From an uncultured Oscillospiraceae bacterium (lineage in GTDB: Bacteria; Bacillota; Clostridia; Oscillospirales; Oscillospiraceae): a stretch of 42,814 bases of DNA. Each line of letters begins with the position of its first letter. Position 1 is the first letter of the stretch. The position numbers were made by a program, and so were the translations under genes. Positions 6,865 to 16,300 of this stretch are shown one piece after another. The notes under the pieces were generated by a model, which was given only the letters and a program-made list of their open reading frames with translations, did not search any database and was not told the origin of the DNA. The DNA is taken from the NCBI GenBank assembly GCA_910585155.1, contig CAJUEC010000020.1, positions 1 through 42,814 of the forward strand. Reading direction: 5' to 3'.

Positions 6865-8127
6865 ATGGACCCTGACAGTATGATACTGCTGACCGTGCTG
6901 GTGCTGATGGTGGCCATGTCCGGCTACTTTTCCGCCACGGAGACGGCCTTTACCTCACTCAACCGCATCCGTCTGAAGAGCCGCGCCGAGGGCGGCGACA
7001 AAAAGGCGGAGAAAACCCTGGCCCTGGCCGAGGATTACGACAAGCTGCTGTCCACCATCCTCATCGGCAACAACATCGTCAACAACGTGGCCGCCACCCT
7101 GTCCACCCTGCTGTTCATCAAGCTAATCGGCGAGACCAATGGCCCGGCGGTGTCCACCATCGTGCTCACCGTGGTGGTGCTCATCTTCGGCGAGGTCTCC
7201 CCCAAGAGCCTGGCCAAGGAGTCCCCGGAGGCCTTCGCCATGTTCTCCGCGCCCCTGCTGCGGCTGTTCATGGCGGTGCTCACCCCGCTGAATTTCCTGT
7301 TCGGGCTGTGGAAAAAGCTGCTGAGCAAGCTGTTCCACAAGTCGCAGGACGAGGGCATCACCGACGAGGAGCTGGTGACCATGGTGGAGGAGGCGGAGGA
7401 CCAGGGCGGCCTGGACCGGGAGGAGAGCCAGCTGATCCGCTCCGCCATCCGCTTCGACGACTTGGAGGCGGGGGACATCCTCACCCCCCGGGTGGACGTG
7501 ATCGCCGTGGAGGACGTCTCCACCCTGGCGGAGGTGGCGGCGGTGTTCGCCGCCGAGGGCTATTCCCGCCTGCCGGTGTACCACGAGAGCATCGACGACG
7601 TGGTGGGCGTCATCCATCAGAAGGACCTGTTTTCCGCCCGCTACCACGGCCGGGATCAGCTGTCCCCCCTGGTGCGGCCGGTGCTCCACATCACCTCCGG
7701 CACCAAGATCGACGACCTGATGCGCCAGTTCCAGCGCACCAAGACCCAGATGGCGGTGGTGGTGGACGAGTACGGCGGCACCGAGGGCATCCTCACCATG
7801 GAGGACATCGTGGAGGAGCTGGTGGGCGAGATCTGGGACGAGCACGACGAGGTGGTGGAGGAGTTCCGCAAGCAGCCCGACGGTAGCTATCTCATCGCCT
7901 GCTCCGCCGATTTGGACGATATGTACGACCTGTTTCAGCTCACGGGGGAGTGCGACGCGGCCACCGTGTCCGGCTGGGTGCTGGAGCAGCTGGGCCGGGT
8001 GCCCGAGCCGGGGGATCAGTTCACCTGGGAGAACCTGGACGTCACCGTCACCCGCGCCGAGCACCACCGGGTGCTGGAGATCAAGGTGGTGGTTCTGTCC
8101 CGGGCTGAGGAGGCCGGGGAGGACTGA
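6865..8127 (+). CDS. CNNM/CorC-family membrane protein (DUF21, CBS pair, CorC_HlyC)
   Basis: A 420-residue protein of the 'hemolysin C/CorC' group linked to magnesium or other divalent-cation export. An N-terminal DUF21 domain with three to four membrane segments (about 6-180, including NNIVNNVAAT) is followed by a paired CBS domain (about 205-330, DILTPRVDV and GTEGILTMEDIVEELVG) and a C-terminal CorC_HlyC domain (about 345-420). The ATG at 6865 was chosen because the conserved family N-terminus starts there; AGGAG lies 14 bases upstream, a long spacing, and the upstream codons fall inside the miniature element. That element probably lies between the promoter and the gene or brought a new promoter. 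Transport itself is inferred from the family. Confidence 0.85.
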   Translation: MDPDSMILLTVLVLMVAMSGYFSATETAFTSLNRIRLKSRAEGGDKKAEKTLALAEDYDKLLSTILIGNNIVNNVAATLSTLLFIKLIGETNGPAVSTIVLTVVVLIFGEVSPKSLAKESPEAFAMFSAPLLRLFMAVLTPLNFLFGLWKKLLSKLFHKSQDEGITDEELVTMVEEAEDQGGLDREESQLIRSAIRFDDLEAGDILTPRVDVIAVEDVSTLAEVAAVFAAEGYSRLPVYHESIDDVVGVIHQKDLFSARYHGRDQLSPLVRPVLHITSGTKIDDLMRQFQRTKTQMAVVVDEYGGTEGILTMEDIVEELVGEIWDEHDEVVEEFRKQPDGSYLIACSADLDDMYDLFQLTGECDAATVSGWVLEQLGRVPEPGDQFTWENLDVTVTRAEHHRVLEIKVVVLSRAEEAGED

Positions 8128-8154
8128 CCTGGGATCCGAACGCATGATAAATGG

Positions 8155-8190
8155 GAGCGGCCATCCGTTGAGGATGGCCGCTCTTTTTTT
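8155..8190 (+). terminator. Rho-independent terminator
   Basis: GAGCGGCCATCC (8155-8166), 5-base loop, its complement (8172-8183) and seven T residues. It ends the CNNM gene and faces the end of the cotH gene. Confidence 0.93.
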
Positions 8191-8215
8191 GTATGCGCGG
8201 CAGGTCCCAGCCGGG

Positions 8216-10183
8216 TCAGCGGCGGCGGGGTCTGCCGGGGCGGGTTCCTGATGGGTTGAACCGGAACGCGATCCACAGACCCGCCAGCAGGACCAGGGCG
8301 GAGGCCGCCAGCAGGAGCGCCGTGCCGGTCTGGGCGCCGTCCCCGCCGGGTGTGCCGCTGGGGACCCGTTCGCCCTGGGAGGTGCCGCCGGGGAAGCCGC
8401 CCTGCGTGTCGCCCATGCCGCCGGGGAAGCCGCCCTGTGTGTCGCCCATGTTGTCGGGGAGGCCGTCCGGCGGTGCCATGCTGCCAGGCGGCTGGCGGTC
8501 TCCGCCGTCCTCCTCCGGCGGGGTGCCGCCGTCACCGCCGCCGAAAAGGCCCGCGGGGAATCCCTCGCCCCTGCCGCCAAGGCCGCCCCCGCCCATGGTC
8601 CCCATGTCGGACAGCGAGAGGCTGGAGGCGTCCACCAGAGCGGAGCCGTCGGCGGACTGTCCCACGCTGGTGGAAGGGATGGCCCCTGCGAGCTGGCCCT
8701 CCACGCTCTGGGTGCGGAGGGCGCAGAAGGTTTTCAGCGCCTCCACCCCGGTCTCAAACTCCTCATAGGTGCAGAATTTGGTGGGGTCCCGCTCCACATA
8801 GGGGGCGATGAGGGCATAGGCCTCCTCGATCAGGGCGGCGCAGTCGGCGCCGTCTAAAAATTCCTGGAAATATCGATGGTACAGCGCCGTGTACTCCTCG
8901 CTGGAGCAGACCCAGTCCGCCATGGGCCGGTCGCCGCTCCCGGTGACGGACAGGGGGGTGTCGATGGGGTCGTTCACCGCCCCGGCGGCGTCATTGCCCT
9001 GGAAGGTGCCGAAGGCCAAATTATAGTCCCAGGGAAGCATGGACAGCCGTCCGTCCTCCTCATAGAGGTAGTAGTTGTGCACCATCATCCCGGTGTAGCT
9101 GTCGCCGTTGACCACGAAGTTGTGGACCACCAGATAGCGCAGCACCTGGTCCACATCCAGAGCGCTCTCCACGTCTCCCTCCCCCAGCGCCTTCAGGGCC
9201 TGGATGAGCCGGGTCTGGTCGGCGGCAGACACGTCGGTTTTGGCGCTGTCAAAGATGTTGGGGTAGCTGTCCGGGTCGTCGTCGGTGTATTGCAGCTTCA
9301 CGTCCCCCGAGCCCATGCCGCCGAACATCCCGCCGAAGCCGCCCCCTCCGAACGTCTGGGAGGGGTCGAAGCCCTCAGGAGGGGTGCCCTCATCGCCTGT
9401 ACCGGGGGCCTGAGCGCCAAAGGAGGAGGGGTCGAAGCCCTCCGGCGGAGTTCTCTGCCCTTCGGTCTGGGGACTGCCGGAGGGGCCGTTGTCCTGGCTT
9501 TCGCCGTCCCGGTTCATGAAGTCCTCCATGTCAAAGTCCCGGCCATTGCCCCGACCGCCGCCGAAGCTCATGCTGTCCGGCTTGTAGAGCTGGCCGTGGT
9601 CCCGGCCGTAATTGCGCTGGAGGAAGGCGTCCTCCACCCCCTCCACCGCCACGTAGAGCCCCCAGTCCTCCCCGTTCACGGTGACGTACACATAGCTGCA
9701 CAGCGGGGCGTTCACCCCGAAGGAGGCCATCAGCCGGTAGGTGAGGTAGTCCTTCATCATGGTGTTGTCCTGGATAAGGTTGTTCAGGCACAGCTTGTCC
9801 AGGCCGTAATAGGTCTTGCCGCTGTCGTACTGGTCGAACTCAATTTTGAAGCTGTAGCGGTCGCTGCCCATCTGGGACACGGTGGACAGGGAGGTGTTCC
9901 CCTTGGCCCGGATGCCCACGTTTTTGTACGCCTCGTTGTCGATGACCACCGAGCAGGGGGAGTACTCCTCGTTTTCGCAGGTGTCGATGAACTCCTCCCA
10001 GCCGTCCATGATGATCTCGACGGTGTGTACGCGGGAGGTGTCGAACAGCTTGGCCTCATATCCCATGGTCTGGGAGGCGGGCTGAACGCCCAGGGCCTCT
10101 CCGTTCAGAAACAGCAGGGCCAGCAGCAGGGAGAGGGCCGCGGCGGCGGCGCAGATGCGGTCGATCTGTCTGTGGGTGGACAT
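8216..10183 (-). CDS. CotH-kinase family protein, membrane anchored
   Basis: A 655-residue protein with an N-terminal membrane segment (about 10-30), a CotH kinase domain (about 45-470) and a C-terminal membrane segment (about 618-640) before a basic tail. Visible kinase features include GIRAKGNTS, YSFKIEFDQ, LCLNNLIQDNTMMKDYLTY and LPWDYNLAFG. CotH proteins of spore formers are atypical kinases that phosphorylate spore-coat proteins. Two Gly/Pro-rich inserts interrupt and follow the domain (about 205-290 and 560-615); the second contains a perfect-frame duplication MGDTQGGFPGG. It starts four bases after the DUF4956 stop, with GGGGTGAGG inside that gene. The pairing with VTC and DUF4956 genes argues for a role in an envelope or polyphosphate-related process as well as, or instead of, spore coat. 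Confidence 0.85.
   Translation of the reverse strand: MSTHRQIDRICAAAAALSLLLALLFLNGEALGVQPASQTMGYEAKLFDTSRVHTVEIIMDGWEEFIDTCENEEYSPCSVVIDNEAYKNVGIRAKGNTSLSTVSQMGSDRYSFKIEFDQYDSGKTYYGLDKLCLNNLIQDNTMMKDYLTYRLMASFGVNAPLCSYVYVTVNGEDWGLYVAVEGVEDAFLQRNYGRDHGQLYKPDSMSFGGGRGNGRDFDMEDFMNRDGESQDNGPSGSPQTEGQRTPPEGFDPSSFGAQAPGTGDEGTPPEGFDPSQTFGGGGFGGMFGGMGSGDVKLQYTDDDPDSYPNIFDSAKTDVSAADQTRLIQALKALGEGDVESALDVDQVLRYLVVHNFVVNGDSYTGMMVHNYYLYEEDGRLSMLPWDYNLAFGTFQGNDAAGAVNDPIDTPLSVTGSGDRPMADWVCSSEEYTALYHRYFQEFLDGADCAALIEEAYALIAPYVERDPTKFCTYEEFETGVEALKTFCALRTQSVEGQLAGAIPSTSVGQSADGSALVDASSLSLSDMGTMGGGGLGGRGEGFPAGLFGGGDGGTPPEEDGGDRQPPGSMAPPDGLPDNMGDTQGGFPGGMGDTQGGFPGGTSQGERVPSGTPGGDGAQTGTALLLAASALVLLAGLWIAFRFNPSGTRPGRPRRR
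8385..8450. repeat. 33-bp tandem duplication within cotH
   Basis: Two adjacent 33-base units (8385-8417 and 8418-8450) differ at one base and encode the repeated peptide GGFPGGMGDTQ in the low-complexity tail. Such a unit can expand or contract without a frame change. Confidence 0.85.
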
Positions 10184-10187
10184 GGCC

Positions 10188-10859
10188 TCACCCCATATAG
10201 TCGCCGTTGTAGCTCACCAGCACGGCGCTGCGCACCCCCTCCAGCGAGCCCAGGGCGTTGACAAACCCGGTGTTCTCGTCCTTCAGGCGCACCTCCAGGT
10301 TCAGCTCAATGAGGCCGGGCTGCACCGTTTTGCTCTTGACCACGCAGCGCCGGGTGTTGTTCTCCAGGAAAGCCGCCGCCTGGTGCTCCGCCCTCTGGTC
10401 GGCGCACTGGAGAACCACGATATAGGGATTTTCAGAGGACTTTTGGTTGACGAACACCAGCAGAATCACGCCGATGACCACGCTGCCGATGACCGCCAGG
10501 GGGATCATCCCCGCCGCCAGCACGATGCCCACGGCGATGGACCAGAAGAGGAACGCGATGTCCAGCGGCTCCTTGATGGCGGTGCGGAAGCGGACGATGG
10601 ACAGGGCGCCCACCATGCCCAGGGAGAGCACCACATTGCTGGTGACGGCCAGGATGACCATGGTGGTGATCATGGTAAGGGCCACCAGGGTGACGCCGAA
10701 GCTGGAGGAGTACATCACGCCGGAGAAGGTTTTTTTGTACACCAGGAAGATGAACAGCCCGATGCCGAAGGCCAGCACCAGGGCCAGCGCCATGTCCAGC
10801 AGGCTGACGCTGGTCACGTTTTCCAGAAAGCTGGATTTGAAAATGTCTTGGAAGGTCAT
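10188..10859 (-). CDS. DUF4956 membrane protein
   Basis: A 223-residue protein with four membrane segments in its first 140 residues and a cytosolic C-terminal domain of about 80 residues. The pattern SLLDMALALVLAFGIGL, then GALSIVRFRTAIKEP and FWSIAVGIVLAAG is typical of DUF4956 proteins. The ATG at 10859 (MTFQDIFKS) is preferred over a GTG 11 codons upstream because the conserved N-terminus begins there; AAAGGAAAG lies upstream. It sits between the VTC-domain gene and cotH with gaps of 54 and 4 bases, so the three are one transcription unit. The biochemical role of DUF4956 is not established; a membrane partner or channel for the VTC protein is a reasonable inference. Confidence 0.85.
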   Translation of the reverse strand: MTFQDIFKSSFLENVTSVSLLDMALALVLAFGIGLFIFLVYKKTFSGVMYSSSFGVTLVALTMITTMVILAVTSNVVLSLGMVGALSIVRFRTAIKEPLDIAFLFWSIAVGIVLAAGMIPLAVIGSVVIGVILLVFVNQKSSENPYIVVLQCADQRAEHQAAAFLENNTRRCVVKSKTVQPGLIELNLEVRLKDENTGFVNALGSLEGVRSAVLVSYNGDYMG

Positions 10860-10913
10860 AAAGTCGTTCTTTCCTTTCGTTGATGGATTCACGCCTCGCC
10901 TGCTGGCGGCGGC

Positions 10914-11591
10914 TCAGACACCGTAGATGCGGCACTGCGCGTATTTGGAGAAGGCCCCCGCCCGCCGGTTGGGCAGCTGCACCGCGTCCCGGATGACGCC
11001 GGGGAGAAAGGCGTCCCACTTCACCTCCAAAATGGTGACGGACTCCCCCGCCGGGATGGTGACGCAGTCTGGATTCAAAAGGTCGGTGCAGCCCAGCCCG
11101 GTGCGGATGTGGTAGTCCAGGGTCACCCGCACATTGCCGGGGGGATAGACGAAGGGCTCCCGGGTGTAGTCCACAATGGTGCGGGGCCGCAGGCCCTGGG
11201 TCCGCATTTTGTGGCACAGCTCCTGCACCAGCGGCCTGCCGCTGCCCGGCATCCAGTCCAGCTTTCCGTCCACAATAGCCTGGGCCTCCGCCGCGGACAG
11301 CTCGGTCACCTCCTTGGCGCTCAGGCCGTTCAGCTTACTCTTTTTTTCCAGGTGGAGGAGGGAGGAGTCCCCGTTATAGTATCGGATGCGGAACTTCTCC
11401 CGGCGGTTGACGCCGTCGATTTTCTCCCTGAGGGCCTTGTCCGCCGGGGTGTCGAAGTACAGGCTTCTGATCTGATAGCGTCCGTCCACGGTGTGGCTGT
11501 CCCGCCGGCACACCGCGCCCAGCCGGGCCCGGAGGGCCAGCCGGTCGGACAGGCTGATTTCGTGCTTCCACTCATGCCGGTATTGAGACAT
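10914..11591 (-). CDS. VTC-domain (polyphosphate polymerase-like) protein
   Basis: A 225-residue cytosolic protein with the VTC fold of the tunnel-shaped triphosphate family. Expected basic and acidic tunnel residues are visible: RHEWKHEI (5-12), YQIRSLYFDTP, REKFRIRYY, LEKKSK, RTIVDYTREPFV and ILEVKWDAFLP. In yeast the VTC4 domain makes polyphosphate from ATP; for bacterial homologues the reaction is inferred. It is the first gene of a leftward operon with DUF4956 and cotH. The ATG is preceded by AAAGGACG at good spacing. Confidence 0.87.
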   Translation of the reverse strand: MSQYRHEWKHEISLSDRLALRARLGAVCRRDSHTVDGRYQIRSLYFDTPADKALREKIDGVNRREKFRIRYYNGDSSLLHLEKKSKLNGLSAKEVTELSAAEAQAIVDGKLDWMPGSGRPLVQELCHKMRTQGLRPRTIVDYTREPFVYPPGNVRVTLDYHIRTGLGCTDLLNPDCVTIPAGESVTILEVKWDAFLPGVIRDAVQLPNRRAGAFSKYAQCRIYGV

Positions 11592-11703
11592 AGCATCACG
11601 TCCTTTCCATGGGGCACTTTACCACACAACGCTGAATCGGTCCTGAAATTTGCCGGAAAAAGCGTGAATAAAGTGTAAATAGACCGTCCGGCCCGTAAAA
11701 TTG

Positions 11704-11740
11704 TCTTGAGCGCGGTCCGCCTTTTGGACCGCGCTCAAGT
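11704..11740. repeat. Perfect 14-bp inverted repeat upstream of the VTC gene
   Basis: CTTGAGCGCGGTCC (11705-11718) and its exact complement (11726-11739) around a short loop. Neither strand has a clear T-run after it, so it may be the terminator of a lost neighbour or a structured leader and not an active terminator. Confidence 0.5.
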
Positions 11741-11978
11741 GGTTTGATCTATGGACACACCGTGATGCTATTGCCAACCATACGCCGCCGCCGGCTTAAT
11801 CCGCAGCTTTTGCCGCGGCACAGCGGACGTATATAGCCAGGTTCCCTCCTATTCACAGTGAAGCTGCCTTGTTGTTCCTGCTGAGGATAAGATACCAGAT
11901 ATTTCTGAACCCGTCCTGAAAAAATTGAAAATGGTCTGTGAAGAGAGCGTAAACAAATTGTGCTCTCGGGCGCCTCAA

Positions 11979-12048
11979 TCATGGGCGGCTTCTTCTGGTT
12001 TGGCGGCGAAGCTGATGAACAGGAAGCCCATGATGCAGCTGATCGCTA
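11979..12048 (-). pseudogene. 3' remnant of a membrane protein gene
   Basis: On the - strand, one frame reads AISCIMGFLFISFAAKPEEA and ends in TGA, which looks like the last membrane helix and tail of a transporter or similar protein. Upstream it runs directly into the miniature element at about 12046, so the rest of the gene is missing. The identity of the parent gene cannot be given. The remaining 11592-11978 holds the inverted repeat listed above and no convincing gene. Confidence 0.35.
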
Positions 12049-12141
12049 GAGCTGTTTGAAAATTGTCGATGTACCCAGCAGCGAGGGATTTGCCGCCAGA
12101 TAAGGGGATTTGACGCAGAGATAAGAGATATTTTGTGTATT
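12046..12141. mobile_element. Diverged miniature element fragment
   Basis: This begins GAGCTGTTTGAAAATTG and aligns with the reverse complement of positions 1-95 over its whole length (shared blocks GATGTACCCA, GCGAGGGATTT, GATTTGACGCAGA, TTTGTGTAT). The right end is not clear. It separates the truncated membrane gene from the promoter of the RpiR-type regulator. Confidence 0.55.
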
Positions 12142-12198
12142 TGGTGATAAATCATCTGCTGCGAAGACTGAGTACATTTGGCGGGAATGAAAAAATAT

Positions 12199-12228
12199 GT
12201 CAATAAATTTGATGAAATGTGGTACAAT
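12199..12228 (+). promoter_or_regulatory. Promoter of the RpiR-type regulator
   Basis: An extended -10, TGGTACAAT (box 12223-12228), with only a weak -35 about 17 bases upstream. It lies 65 bases before the GTG start. Confidence 0.5.
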
Positions 12229-12292
12229 ATTTTGTATAAGAGTCATCCTTGGATGAGCCGCCGAGAGGATTGGAGAAAAGGAGAGAAAAATT

Positions 12293-13138
12293 GTGAAGAA
12301 TGTACTATTGAGACTGCGGGAAGCGCAGAGGGCCATGAGTACGACAGAGGCAAGCATAGCGCAATACATTTGTGCGCACCCCCAAGAGGCGGCGCAGCTT
12401 ACGGTCCGGGAGCTGGCCGACAAAACCTACTCGTCGCCGTCCAGCGTGGTCCGCCTTTGCCGCTTTGTGGGGTTCGACGGCTACAAAAAATTCCGGCAGG
12501 AGCTGCTGCTGGATGTGCACATGCTGGGAGAGACCAACTGCCACGAAGAGATCGAACTGGACGGCACTGCCACGGTTTCCGAAATCATCGAGAGCATCAC
12601 CAAACAAAATATCCAGTGTCTGGAGGATACGCGGTGTCTGCTGGATGTTGAAGCGGTGACCACCTGTGTAGAACTGCTCCGCAAAGCCAGGACTATTCTG
12701 CTCTTCGGGATCGGAGCGTCCCTCTGTGTGGCGCGGGACGCTTATCTGAAATTTCTCAGGGTTGATAAGCCCTGCATCATCAATGACGATTGGCACTCCC
12801 AACTTTTGCAGGCCCGAAATGCGGTGAAGGAAGATGTGGGAATTGTGTTCTCTTACTCGGGGCAGACCGCGGAGATGATCGAGTGTATCAAGGCTATGAA
12901 GGAAAACGGTACGCCGGTCATTGCCATTACCCGGTCGGCGCCCTCGCCGGCGGCCAAACTGGCGGATTACCGCCTCCACACCGCCACAAACGAGCTCACG
13001 TTTCGGATCGGAGCCCTGTCCTCCCGGATAGCGCAGCTCAACGTGGTGGACATCCTGTATGCCGGGTTTGTGAACGCGGAGTATGATTATTGCATGAAAC
13101 GCTTTGTTCGGACCCACATTTTCAAGGAGGGGCAGTAG
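12293..13138 (+). CDS. MurR/RpiR-family transcriptional regulator (HTH + SIS)
   Basis: A 281-residue regulator with an N-terminal RpiR-type HTH (about 1-77; LTVRELADKTYSSPSSVVRL) and a C-terminal SIS domain (about 110-255) that binds phosphosugars. SIS features include LFGIGASLCVARD and VFSYSGQTAEMI. The GTG start has AGGAG 8 bases upstream. Members such as MurR sense N-acetylmuramate-6-phosphate and control muropeptide recovery. The next gene encodes two PBP4B/YfeW-like domains; in Enterobacteria yfeW lies next to the murQ/murR/murP locus, so control of the downstream gene by a cell-wall sugar phosphate is a good hypothesis. No murQ or PTS gene is present here. Confidence 0.85.
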   Translation: MKNVLLRLREAQRAMSTTEASIAQYICAHPQEAAQLTVRELADKTYSSPSSVVRLCRFVGFDGYKKFRQELLLDVHMLGETNCHEEIELDGTATVSEIIESITKQNIQCLEDTRCLLDVEAVTTCVELLRKARTILLFGIGASLCVARDAYLKFLRVDKPCIINDDWHSQLLQARNAVKEDVGIVFSYSGQTAEMIECIKAMKENGTPVIAITRSAPSPAAKLADYRLHTATNELTFRIGALSSRIAQLNVVDILYAGFVNAEYDYCMKRFVRTHIFKEGQ

Positions 13139-13345
13139 CCGCCGGCGAAGCCATCTGTGTCCTTTTTGGGGTGAAACACTTTTTTACTTGTTTCGCAAAT
13201 CATGAAATTTTATTCTAAATGGAGAATGATTGGGCACAATGTACCTAAATGTTGAAAATCGGTTGCGGGAATTTGGCTATCCTGTTAAATTTGATTCAGC
13301 AGAAAAAAGTTCCCACAAAATTCTAAAAAAAGGAGAAAAAGTTTC

Positions 13346-16300
13346 ATGAGAAGCAAGCTGAAAAAACTCCTGAGTGTGGCGCTGAGCGCCGCCATGGCAC
13401 TGAGCCTGACCGTACCCTGGGCCATGGCGGCGAGCAGGACTTCTTCCAGAAGTTCCGCAAAGGCTCCTGTCCAGGTCAGCCTGCCCAGTCGAGACTGGCA
13501 GGCTGAGGTTCAGTTCCCCGATTGGGCCGGCTATACAGACGATACGTTAGCTATGAACAGTCTTTACAGCTTTACCTGCTTTTCCGGCCAGGGCGAGCTG
13601 TATGTGACGCCGGAAGCGGAGGTTAGCAGCTTTCGCTTGTTTGTCAACAATGCGGAGGTGAACACCGAGGGCATGCGGGCCGGGTCTACCTACAGGCTCG
13701 ATATTTCCGACCTGACCGTAGACGGCACCAACACTATTCAGGTTTCCGCCGTCACCCCTGCCTCCTCCAAGGTGAAGATCAATATCCCCTTCCCAACTGT
13801 GATCAGCGGCGACCCTGCCGAAGTGGGGATGGATCCGGAGATCGTGGAGATGATCAGCGATTTCATTCAAGCGGAGGTCAAATACGGCTTCTCTGGCGCC
13901 CAGCTGGCGGTGATTAAGGACGGAAAGCTGGTCATCAGCGAGGCCTATGGTGCGCTCAGCGGCTACCGCTCCGACGGAAGCCGGATCCTGCCGGAGGAGG
14001 ACGGCTACACTCCTGTTACGACCGATACCCTTTACGATCTGGCCTCCAATACCAAGATGTACTCGGTAAACTATGCCCTCCAGTACATGCTCAGCCACCC
14101 GGAGGAGGGGTATGACATTGCGCTGGACGACCCTATTATCAAATTTTTCCCTGAGTTTGACGACGTGGGCAAAACCGTCTTCAAGGAAGGCACTTCTGAG
14201 GAGATGAAGGCCAGTATCTATCAGTGGAAAAGTGAGCTGACCGTGCGGGATATTCTGATGCACCAGGCCGGCTTTGATCCCGACCCCCAGTATCACAACG
14301 ACCAGTTTAACCAGGTCACCCAGCTGCCTGAGGCGGGCACGAAGAACCCCCTCTTCTCCCAGAACCGGGACACCACCCGGGAGAAGGTTCTGGCTTCCCC
14401 GCTGACCTATCAGCCGGGCACGAAGACTGTCTACTCCGATGTGGATTACATGCTCTTGTGCTTCCTGATCGAGCAGGTCACCGGCCAGGGGCTGGATCAG
14501 TTCCTGAAGGAGAAATTCTGGGACCCCATGGGTCTGACCCATATCACTTACAATCCCCTGAAGAACGGCTTTGATGTGGAGGACTGTGCCGCTACCGAGC
14601 TGGACGGCAACCACCGCACCGACATCGCTGGAAACGGCCGGGCCATCAACTTTGCCAACTGCCGCGACGGTGTCGTTCAGGGTACTGTTCACGATGAGAA
14701 AGCCTACTACGCCATGGGCGGTGTCTCCGGCCATGCCGGCTTGTTTGCCAACGCTGAGGACCTGGCCAAGCTCTGTTCTCTGATGCTCACCGGCGGCTAT
14801 GAGGACAATCTGTACTTCACCGGCGCCGTCATCGACGAGTTCACCAAGCCCAAGAGCGCTGAATACCCCACGTGGGGCCTCGGCTGGTGGCGGCAGGGCG
14901 ATGTGGGCCGCAGGAGCTACTTCACCACTTATGCCTCGCCGGATACGATTGGCCATCAGGGCTGGACTGGTACGCTCACCGCGATCGACCCCGAAGAAAA
15001 TCTGGTGGTAGTAGTTCTGACCAATAAGAAAAACTCCCCGATCATGGACAACACGGAGAGCGCTAACGACTTTTTCAGTGACAATATGGTCCTGGGCGGC
15101 CTGGGCAGTGCCGTTGGCTTCGTCTATGATTCCTTCCACTCCAGCGTAGAAGCCGTGGATGGCAAGGTGGCGCAGATGGCTTACAACCGTGCGCTCATGA
15201 TCAACAACGCGCATAAGGGTACCTACGATGAGAGCCCCCATATGTTTGACGCTCTGGCCCTCCACGACCTCCAGGTCACCTGTGCCGAAAAACGTCCTAC
15301 CGAGCAGAATGTGAGTTTGACTCAGTGGATGTGGGATATGAACGGTGCCTGGGTCTTTGATCCCCAATACGACATCATCCAGCGGGAGGAGGACAAAGCC
15401 GCGCTCCAGGAGCTTTTCTACGGCGAGGATGCCCTTGAGGGCCGAATCAATGCGGTCCTGACTGCCGGCGCCAGCGAAGAGAATTCCAGGGCCCGGATGA
15501 CTGCGGAACTGATCCCGGACAGCGAGCGGCCAGCTTTCTTTAACGAGGGCGGCTTCAACGGTGGATATGACCAGAACGCTGTGTATCTGCCGTTCGCCTA
15601 TGGCAAAGACTATACCAGCTGCATGTACGATAACAGCAGCTTCTGGTTTGACGGTTATGAGGGGCAGGGCACGCTCTATTTCCAGAACATCTATGGCGAG
15701 TGGGAGAATTTCTCCGGCGTTGGCAAGCGTTTGCAGATCCATGTCAACGGTGTGCCTGTGGACCTGTCTCAGTTCAAGTCCAATGATAACGTCTATGCCA
15801 GCTGCTGGAAGGTGGATATTTCCGGCTTCACCGTCAACGGCCGGAATGTTGTTCAGGTCAACGGGATTGACGGCAACAGCAACTATCTGCTGATGGCCAT
15901 GGAAAACCCCGAAGTGGTAAACGGCAGCCTGGAGAGCACCGGCATCGACAGCAGGGTGATCGGCCTGATCGACAAGATCATCGCCGCCGAAGTGGCCAAC
16001 GGCTTCCCCTCCGCCCAATTGGCCATTGTCAAGGACGGGCAGCTGGCCTACTCCAAAGCCTGGGGCGCCGCCAATTCTTACCTCTCCGACAGCGCCCGCA
16101 TCCTGCCCGGGGACGCAAGGTACACCGCTGTCACCACCGACACGCTCTACGACCTGGCCTCCAACACCAAAATGTACGCAGTAAACTACGCCCTGCAGAA
16201 GCTGGTGTCAGATGAGGCAATTAGCCTGAGCGACCCCATCACCAAGTTTATCTCTGGGTTTGCCGTGAAGGACAACATTGCCTATAAGGCCGGCACCACC

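Noticed and set aside
13139..13345. Specific RpiR operator (GAAAC-N12-GTTTC near 13173-13194)
   Set aside because: The arms are only five bases and I know no matching consensus, so it is not listed as a feature.
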